NCBI GenBank assembly: GCA_013698435.1
Contig: JACCVA010000458.1
Span: 1 to 5,209 of the forward strand
Direction: 5' to 3'
DNA length: 5,209 nucleotides
Origin: Nocardioidaceae bacterium
GTDB taxonomy: Bacteria > Actinomycetota > Actinomycetes > Propionibacteriales > Nocardioidaceae
The stretch's first letter is position 1; each line of letters opens with the position of its first letter. The notes beneath the pieces are model-generated. The model saw only the letters and a list, made by a program, of their open reading frames with translations. It made no database searches and was not told where the DNA came from. The position numbers were made by a program, and so were the translations under genes. Positions 1-4,596 of this stretch are shown in pieces.

Positions 1-1471
1 TGCACTGGCTAATGAGCCTGTGCGCCCGGATGCGGTCTTCGAGCACGCTCGGCGCGACGTTCTTGCCGCCCGCGGTCACCAAGATCTCCTTCTTCCGACC
101 GGTGATCCGCACGAAACCGTCGTCGTCGAGCTCGCCGAGGTCGCCGGTACGCAGCCAACCCGCAGGGTCGAGCGCGGCCGCCGTCGCATCGTCGTCGCGC
201 CAGTGGCCGGCGAAGACCTGTCCCCCGCGAAACAGCAGCTCGCCGTCGTCGGCGACCCGCACCGACGTACCGGGCAGCGGCGTGCCGACGGTTCCGATCC
301 GCTGGTGACCGGGCAGGTTGACCGTCAGCGCACCGGTGGTCTCGGTGAGGCCGTAGCCCTCGAGGACCGGTACGCCGACACCGCGGAAGAAGTGCGCGAG
401 CCGCTCACCGAGCGGCGCTCCACCCGACACCGCGTACTGCGTCTTGCCGCCCAGTGCCGCGCGCAGTCGCCGGTAGACGAGACGGTCGAACATCGCGTGC
501 CGCGCTCGCAGGAGCGGACCCGGCCCACTGCGGTCGGCTGCCTGGCTGTACTTGAGCGCGACGGCGACCGCGGCGTCGAAGACCCTGCCTCGCCCGTCTG
601 CGGTCGCCCGCTGGCTGGCGGTGTTGAAAACCTTCTCGAACACGCGCGGGACGGCGAGGATGAACGTCGGCTGGAAGGAACCGAGGTCGTCGAGCAGGTG
701 CGCGATGTCGGCGGAGTGGCCGAGCCTGACCCTGCGCCTGATGGCGCCTACCTGGATGATGCGGGCAAACACATGCGCGAGCGGCAAGAAGAGCAAGGTG
801 CTCGCCCCTTCGGTGTCGAAGAGGTCGTCGAGGACGGCGGTGGCAACGCCCAGCTCGAACATGAAGTTGCCGTGGGTGAGCACGCAGCCCTTCGGCTGAC
901 CGGTGGTGCCCGACGTGTAGATGAGGGTTGCGGCCGTCGACGGTGTCACACCGCTGCGGCGGGCCTCGAGCTCTGACTCGCTCACGCCGCGGCCACCGGC
1001 GATGAGCTCGTCGAGACCACCGTCGTCGATCGTCACCACCTGGCGCAGCTCGGGCACGTCGCCACGGACGGCCTCGACCCTGGCCGCGTGCACCGGTGTC
1101 TCGGCAACGACGAGGACACTGCCGGAGTCGGAGAGGATCCAGCCGACCTGCGGCGCCGACGAGGTCTCGTAGATCGGCACGGTGACAGCGCCGGCGTACC
1201 AGATGGCGTAGTCGAGGACCGTCCACTCGTAGCGGGTGCTGGAGATCAGCGCTACCCGGTCGCCTGCCGCGACTCCGGCAGCAATGAGTGCGGCGGCAGA
1301 CTCGCGCACGTCCGCCAGCAGCTCAGCGGCGGTCACGTCGCGCCACTGTGAACCGACGCGGCGGCTGACGACGACCCGGCTGGGGTCGGTGCGGGCGTTC
1401 GACACCAGGTCGTCGGTGAGGTTGCCGACCGCCGGCAGAGTGTAGGTCGGCGGGGTGGAGTACTCGCGCAC
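1..1471 (-). CDS. Long-chain fatty-acid-CoA ligase, FadD15-like (3' end beyond the left edge)
   Basis: This is an AMP-forming acyl-CoA synthetase of the ANL superfamily. It activates a long-chain fatty acid with ATP to an acyl-adenylate and then forms the CoA thioester, in the cytoplasm or at the membrane face. Visible motifs are the P-loop-like YTSGTTGQPKG at residues 185-195, TLLFLPLAH at 225-233, GYGLTETTG at 372-380, the WLRTGD segment at 439-444 with the ATP-ribose-binding Asp444, and the hinge GRKKEI at 458-463 followed by the AGGKN segment. The start is GTG at 1471, with GGAGG five bases upstream and no in-frame ATG close by. The window shows 490 codons. FadD15-type proteins are about 600 residues, so roughly the last 110 are missing, including the usual C-terminal catalytic lysine region. 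The gene is divergent from the SRPBCC gene. The family is very secure; the exact chain-length specificity is not. Confidence 0.95.
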   Translation of the reverse strand, partial: MREYSTPPTYTLPAVGNLTDDLVSNARTDPSRVVVSRRVGSQWRDVTAAELLADVRESAAALIAAGVAAGDRVALISSTRYEWTVLDYAIWYAGAVTVPIYETSSAPQVGWILSDSGSVLVVAETPVHAARVEAVRGDVPELRQVVTIDDGGLDELIAGGRGVSESELEARRSGVTPSTAATLIYTSGTTGQPKGCVLTHGNFMFELGVATAVLDDLFDTEGASTLLFLPLAHVFARIIQVGAIRRRVRLGHSADIAHLLDDLGSFQPTFILAVPRVFEKVFNTASQRATADGRGRVFDAAVAVALKYSQAADRSGPGPLLRARHAMFDRLVYRRLRAALGGKTQYAVSGGAPLGERLAHFFRGVGVPVLEGYGLTETTGALTVNLPGHQRIGTVGTPLPGTSVRVADDGELLFRGGQVFAGHWRDDDATAAALDPAGWLRTGDLGELDDDGFVRITGRKKEILVTAGGKNVAPSVLEDRIRAHRLISQC

Positions 1472-1474
1472 GCA

Positions 1475-1482
1475 CCCCTCCC
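1475..1482 (-). promoter_or_regulatory. Ribosome binding site of the fadD15-like gene
   Basis: On the minus strand this reads GGGAGGGG. The GGAGG core (1481-1477) leaves five bases before the GTG at 1471. It is the strongest Shine-Dalgarno match in the divergent region and decides the GTG start. A second GTG four bases upstream is out of frame. Confidence 0.7.
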
Positions 1483-1555
1483 GTCTGCTCAGATCATGCC
1501 GGCCGTTGCCCGGCGACCACTGGCGTCGCAGGGTGTTCGGCACCGGTAACGCCGC

Positions 1556-1585
1556 AGGCTACCGTCGTGGCCGCGGCTCTGTCGC
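1556..1585 (-). promoter_or_regulatory. Candidate promoter for the fadD15-like gene
   Basis: On the minus strand GCGACA (1585-1580) and TAGCCT (1561-1556) are separated by 18 bases. TAGCCT fits the TANNNT -10 pattern common in actinobacteria, and the -35 half shares GACA with TTGACA. Transcription would begin near 1549, leaving a leader of about 80 bases. In GC-rich DNA such matches arise by chance, so this is only a candidate. Confidence 0.2.
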
Positions 1586-1626
1586 TCAGGGAAGACCCGA
1601 CCAGCGAGGCGCGAGGACGCGGGTGC

Positions 1627-1728
1627 ATGCCGGCAGCCGACATCATCGACGAGATGTACGTCGCCGCGTCCGTCGACCAGGTTCGGCGAGCTGGGGACTG
1701 CCCGGGTCCCACTCGTCGAGCGAGTAGT
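1627..1728 (+). pseudogene. Possible remnant of the N-terminus of a second SRPBCC protein
   Basis: From an ATG at 1627 the plus strand encodes MPAADIIDEMYVAASVDQV followed by Arg-Arg-Ala. This resembles, from memory, the first beta strand and helix of actinobacterial SRPBCC proteins, in which an IIDE-x-x-VAA-type opening is common. After about 22 residues the similarity stops and the translation turns into low-complexity Gly/Pro/Arg/Ser sequence. The remaining roughly 120 residues of a normal domain are absent. The frame is the same as that of the intact SRPBCC gene at 1774, with no stop between them, so it could instead be a 49-residue N-terminal extension of that protein. The lack of a good ribosome binding site at 1627 and the degenerate middle make a truncated relic or chance reading more likely. 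Confidence 0.25.
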
Positions 1729-1733
1729 CTCGC
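1720..1733. other. Small inverted repeat (hairpin) upstream of the SRPBCC gene
   Basis: GCGAG (1720-1724) and CTCGC (1729-1733) form a perfect five-base stem with a TAGT loop. A second five-base inverted repeat, GGGAC (1694-1698) with GTCCC (1706-1710), lies just upstream. They could be operator half-sites or leader structure. Neither is followed by a T-run, so they do not look like terminators. Short stems like these are frequent by chance at this GC content. Confidence 0.25.
1725..1730 (+). promoter_or_regulatory. Candidate -10 element for the SRPBCC-kinase gene run
   Basis: TAGTCT matches the actinobacterial TANNNT -10 pattern. It would place a transcription start near 1737, about 37 bases before the ATG at 1774. 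I see no good -35 box at the expected distance (around 1702-1707). The element sits in the loop and right arm of the small hairpin, so a protein binding that repeat could affect it. This is a weak candidate. Confidence 0.2.
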
Positions 1734-1773
1734 CCCCAATCGACCCGACAAGCAGGCGCAAGGGGAAGTGGCG

Positions 1774-2220
1774 ATGGCCAACCAGACGACCTCGAGCATC
1801 ACGATCGCGGCCGAGCCCGCCGCGGTGATGGCCGTGATCGCCGACTTCGACTCCTATCCCGCCTGGGCCAAGGGCGTTCAGTCCGCGGAGGTGCTGTCGG
1901 AGTACGACGACAGCCGTGCCGGCGAGGTCGCGTTCGTGCTGGATGCGGCGCCCATCAAGGACGAGTACACGCTCCACTACGAGTGGGACGGCGACCGTGA
2001 GGTCACCTGGTCGCTCGTCAAGGCCAAGATGCTCAAGTCGATGGAGGGCGCCTACACGCTCGAGCGCTCAGATGGGCAGACCGACGTGACCTACCGGCTC
2101 GCGGTCGACCTGATGATCCCGATGATCGGGCTGCTGAAGCGCAAGGGCGAGAAGGTCATCATCGACACCGCGCTCAAGGGCCTCAAACAGCGCGTCGAGT
2201 CCCAGGCCCCGCGGCTGTGA
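1774..2220 (+). CDS. SRPBCC-family protein, TB16.3 (Rv2185c)-like
   Basis: The product is 148 residues, close to the roughly 144 of Mycobacterium tuberculosis TB16.3, which it resembles clearly from memory. The START/Bet v 1-type SRPBCC fold makes a deep hydrophobic pocket, and family members bind or transform lipids, polyketides or aromatic ligands. Conserved landmarks are the first strand SITIAA (8-13), the DFDSYPAW turn (24-31), a middle sheet with YEWDGD, and a C-terminal segment DLMIPMIGLLKRKGEK (from residue 112) leading into the long final helix. There is no signal peptide or membrane segment, so it should be cytoplasmic. The ATG at 1774 is preceded by AGGGGAAG at 1761-1768. GTG at 1768 is an in-frame alternative with a worse-spaced site, and ATG at 1627 would add 49 poorly conserved residues. 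The true ligand is unknown. The gene is divergent from fadD and begins the plus-strand run. Confidence 0.88.
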   Translation: MANQTTSSITIAAEPAAVMAVIADFDSYPAWAKGVQSAEVLSEYDDSRAGEVAFVLDAAPIKDEYTLHYEWDGDREVTWSLVKAKMLKSMEGAYTLERSDGQTDVTYRLAVDLMIPMIGLLKRKGEKVIIDTALKGLKQRVESQAPRL

Positions 2221-2251
2221 GCGGCGGCCAGATCGGTGACGATGACTCACC

Positions 2252-2596
2252 ATGAGCTCTGAACACGTCGGAACACTCCCCGAAGAGGCGGCCAAGCTGA
2301 TCGCCGTACTCCAGGGGTGGGCAACCGACCACTCGCCGCCGCAGCCGGAAGCCGGGTCGGCTACCAGCGGTACGCGTTCGAGCCATCCGCCCGTGCAGCC
2401 CGAGTGCCGGTACTGCGCGTGGTGCCGGCTGCTGCGTGCGGCCAAGGCGACCAGTCCCGAAGTACGAGAGCATCTCACCAGCGCGGCCACGTCGTTCGCG
2501 CTGGCGTTGCAAGGTCTGCTGGAAACGCCCGCCGAGCGGCATGAGGACGCGGAGCGGGACTCGCCCCTCGAGAACATCGACCCGTCGGAGGACTGA
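2252..2596 (+). CDS. Small conserved hypothetical protein with CxxCxxC motif
   Basis: The product is 114 residues and soluble. Residues 8-27 form a probable amphipathic helix (LPEEAAKLIAVLQGWA). A Pro/Ser/Gly/Thr-rich linker occupies 28-50, then ECRYCAWC places Cys52, Cys55 and Cys58 before a second helical region (59-95). The end is acidic and disordered. From memory this layout occurs in uncharacterised actinobacterial proteins encoded near fadD/glkA; no function is established. The three cysteines could bind a metal with a fourth external ligand, or act as redox thiols. The start is bounded: TGA at 2243-2245 closes the frame upstream, making ATG 2252 the first ATG. However, it has no convincing Shine-Dalgarno sequence, so translation may depend on coupling to the SRPBCC gene, which ends 31 bases earlier. 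Its stop lies three bases before the first kinase, which indicates an operon. Confidence 0.75.
   Translation: MSSEHVGTLPEEAAKLIAVLQGWATDHSPPQPEAGSATSGTRSSHPPVQPECRYCAWCRLLRAAKATSPEVREHLTSAATSFALALQGLLETPAERHEDAERDSPLENIDPSED
2587..2591 (+). promoter_or_regulatory. Ribosome binding site of the first ROK kinase
   Basis: GGAGG lies inside the last codons of the small CxxCxxC gene, eight bases before the ATG at 2600. It confirms that start and shows that the kinase is translated from the same message. Confidence 0.75.
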
Positions 2597-2599
2597 AAG

Positions 2600-3535
2600 A
2601 TGCCACTCACGATCGGGGTCGACGTAGGCGGAACCAAGATCGCGGCAGGGGTTGTCGACGAGTCCGGGAAGATCATCGACGAGGCGCGACGACAGACTCC
2701 GGCGCAGGATCCGAGCGAGATCGTCGATGCCATCGTCGACCTCGTGCACGAAGTGACCGCTCGACACGAGATTGCCGCAGTGGGTGTCGGCGCGGCAGGA
2801 TTCGTCAGCTCGGACCGTGCCGTCGTGCTGTTCGCGCCCAACCTCGCCTGGCGCGACGTGCCGCTGCGTGACCAGCTCGAGTCGGGGCTCGACCTTCCCG
2901 TCGTCATCGAGAACGACGTCAACGCCGCCGCCTGGGGAGAGTTCCGGTTCGGGGCGGCGGTCGATGCCCACGACCTGCTCATGGTCGCGGTCGGCACCGG
3001 CGTCGGTGGCGGGCTCGTCGTCGAGGGGGAGCTCGTGCGCGGCCGGTTCGGCATCGCTGCGGAGATCGGTCACCTGCGAGTCGTCCGTGGCGGCCTCGCG
3101 TGCGGCTGCGGACAGCACGGGTGCTGGGAGCAGTATGCGAGCGGGCGAGCATTGGTAAGGATGGCCCGCGAGCGGGCGGTCGAGGGTGACGCCGTGCTCA
3201 GTGCTGCCGGCGGTGACCGGGCGAACATCAACGGCCAGGACATCACCCGGCTCGCACAGCGTGGTGACGAGCTGAGCGTCGCACTGATCGCTGAGCTCGG
3301 TCAGTGGCTCGGCGAGGGCATCGCCAGCCTGGCAGCGGTGCTCGATCCGGGACTCGTGGTCATCGGCGGCGGCGTCGCCGAGGCCGGCGATCTGCTCATC
3401 ACCCCGCTGAGAAAGGCGTTCTCGGAGTCCTTGCCGGCGACCGACAACCGCCCCCACCTCGAGATCCGTACCGCGACATTAGGCAACGAGGCAGCGATCA
3501 TCGGCGCCGCCGAGCTGGCACGAGAAGGACAGTGA
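2600..3535 (+). CDS. glkA: ROK-family glucokinase, GlkA-type (first of a tandem pair)
   Basis: The 311-residue product fits the length and sequence pattern of actinobacterial GlkA glucokinases, which use ATP to make glucose 6-phosphate in the cytoplasm. Motifs in order are the phosphate-binding DVGGTK (8-13), the catalytic ENDVN (104-108, Asp106 as likely base), the nucleotide-binding GTGVGGG (132-138), the sugar-binding EIGH (155-158), and the zinc motif CGCGQHGC (168-175) followed by WEQ with Glu177. The expected zinc ligands are His158, Cys168, Cys170 and Cys175, and all are present. A late VIGGGV segment completes the ROK fold. There is no N-terminal helix-turn-helix, so it is a kinase and not an NagC/Mlc/XylR-type repressor. 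In Streptomyces the GlkA homologue also takes part in carbon catabolite repression; whether that holds here is unknown. Leu294 is encoded by TTA (3479-3481), rare in such GC-rich DNA. Other hexoses as substrate cannot be excluded. Confidence 0.9.
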   Translation: MPLTIGVDVGGTKIAAGVVDESGKIIDEARRQTPAQDPSEIVDAIVDLVHEVTARHEIAAVGVGAAGFVSSDRAVVLFAPNLAWRDVPLRDQLESGLDLPVVIENDVNAAAWGEFRFGAAVDAHDLLMVAVGTGVGGGLVVEGELVRGRFGIAAEIGHLRVVRGGLACGCGQHGCWEQYASGRALVRMARERAVEGDAVLSAAGGDRANINGQDITRLAQRGDELSVALIAELGQWLGEGIASLAAVLDPGLVVIGGGVAEAGDLLITPLRKAFSESLPATDNRPHLEIRTATLGNEAAIIGAAELAREGQ

Positions 3536-4596
3536 TGCTGCAACGGCTCGCGATCGGGATCGACGTCGGTGGCTCCAAGGTGAAATCAGGCGTCGTGGAC
3601 GAGGACGGCGTCGTGGTGGAGACCCTGGTTCTCGACACGCCGTCGACCAGCCCTCGTCTCGTCGAAGGGGTCATCGCCGACATCGTGGCCGACCTCAGAA
3701 GCCGCCACTACGTCGTCGCTGTGGGCATCGGTGCGGCCGGCTTCGTCGACGCCACCAGGTCAACGGTCCTGTTCGCCCCCCACCTCGCGTGGCGCCATGA
3801 GCCGTTGCGCGACGCCGTGCGTCGACGGGTGGGCCTCTCGACCATCGTCGACAACGACGCCAACTGCGCAGCCTGGGCCGAGTCGCGTTTCGGCGCCGCT
3901 CAGAACGAGCCCGACCTCGTCTGCATCACGCTCGGTACGGGAATCGGTGGCGGGCTCGTGCTCAACGGCCAGGTGCACCGCGGTCGGCACGGCATCAGCG
4001 GCGAGTTCGGGCACATGCAGGTGGTCAAGGACGGACACGCCTGTGAGTGCGGCAACCGCGGGTGTTGGGAGCAGTACGCCAGTGCCAACGCGCTGGTGCG
4101 TGAAGCGCGTGCGCTGGTGGCCTCGGGGTCCACTCAGGCGGACGACATCCTCAAGCGAGCAGGTGGAGACCCTGCCGCGATCACGGGTCTGCTCGTGACC
4201 CAGGCGGCAGTCGAAGGTGACGCCTGCGCGGTCGAGCTGCACGCACAGCTGGGGGACTGGCTCGGTGTCGGGATCGCCAACCTTGCCGCGGCACTCGACC
4301 CCGGCACCTTCGTCATCGGCGGCGGGGTCTCCGATGCCGGCGACCTGCTCATCACACCAGCGACCGCAGCCTTCCGCCGGACGCTGACAGGGCGGGGGTA
4401 CCGGCCCGAGGCGCGCATCGTGCGCGCCCACCTCGGCAACCAGGCGGGTCTCATCGGGGCGGCAGACCTGGCCCGCGCGGCAACACGGCGTCGGCGTCGT
4501 CAGTCCCGGACCGGGCGGCGCGGCACGTCGACGCCGTTCACGCGCGGCCTGTCCTGGGCGGATCAACGGTCGACGAGGGTGACCTCGAAGGAGTAG
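3535..4596 (+). CDS. Second ROK-family sugar kinase, paralogue of the preceding glucokinase
   Basis: The 353-residue product aligns end to end with the preceding kinase, about half of residues identical by eye. It keeps the full kinase set: DVGGSK (10-15, Ser for the usual Thr), DNDAN (106-110, catalytic Asp108, Asp where the first copy has Glu), GTGIGGG (134-140), EFGH (157-160), and CECGNRGCWE with His160, Cys170, Cys172 and Cys177 as probable zinc ligands. No helix-turn-helix is present. It should be an active ATP-dependent hexose kinase, though the substrate may differ from glucose. The ATG at 3535 overlaps the previous stop by one base (TGATG), and GAAGGA at 3524-3529 is its ribosome binding site; GTG 3532 is the alternative. 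The domain ends near residue 318. About 35 further residues, Arg/Ser/Thr-rich, form a tail absent from the first copy and overlap the convergent GntR gene. Confidence 0.88.
   Translation: MLQRLAIGIDVGGSKVKSGVVDEDGVVVETLVLDTPSTSPRLVEGVIADIVADLRSRHYVVAVGIGAAGFVDATRSTVLFAPHLAWRHEPLRDAVRRRVGLSTIVDNDANCAAWAESRFGAAQNEPDLVCITLGTGIGGGLVLNGQVHRGRHGISGEFGHMQVVKDGHACECGNRGCWEQYASANALVREARALVASGSTQADDILKRAGGDPAAITGLLVTQAAVEGDACAVELHAQLGDWLGVGIANLAAALDPGTFVIGGGVSDAGDLLITPATAAFRRTLTGRGYRPEARIVRAHLGNQAGLIGAADLARAATRRRRRQSRTGRRGTSTPFTRGLSWADQRSTRVTSKE
4485..4537. other. Nested inverted repeats in the 3' tail of the second kinase
   Basis: ACGGCGTCG (4485-4493) pairs perfectly with CGACGCCGT (4529-4537). Between them, CCCGG-A-CCGGG (4505-4515) is a second palindrome. 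On RNA this could fold into a long GC-rich structure just before the two convergent stop codons. There is no downstream T-run, so a classical intrinsic terminator is not supported. It may be a remnant of the former intergenic terminator now read as coding sequence, or chance. Confidence 0.25.

Noticed and set aside
20..976. Long open frames on the plus strand, and on the minus strand in another frame (405-1226), across the fadD gene
   Set aside because: The frame starting at 1471 on the minus strand carries every AMP-binding motif in order. The others are Arg/Glu/Pro-rich shadows without domains.
1455..1727. Possible 90-residue plus-strand gene in the divergent spacer
   Set aside because: Its translation is Arg/Ser/Gly-rich with no domain, it overlaps the fadD start and ribosome site, and it has no ribosome site of its own.
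2183..3457. Long open frame on the minus strand opposite the first kinase (424 codons)
   Set aside because: It lies antisense to a gene with all ROK motifs and itself shows no recognisable domain. Long antisense frames are expected in DNA with strong third-position G/C bias.
3304..3534. Extending the second kinase upstream to an in-frame ATG at 3304
   Set aside because: The extra 77 residues overlap the first kinase in another frame and are Arg/Gly-rich nonsense. ATG 3535 has a ribosome site and directly precedes the DVGGSK region, as in the family.
4485..4537. Intrinsic transcription terminator between the kinase and GntR genes
   Set aside because: The inverted repeats are GC-rich, but no T-run follows on either strand and the region is coding in the open kinase frame. 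I kept it only as an inverted repeat.
2600..4596. ROK-family transcriptional repressors (NagC/Mlc/XylR type)
   Set aside because: Neither protein has an N-terminal helix-turn-helix, and both begin directly with the DVGG phosphate-binding motif and keep the catalytic Asp.
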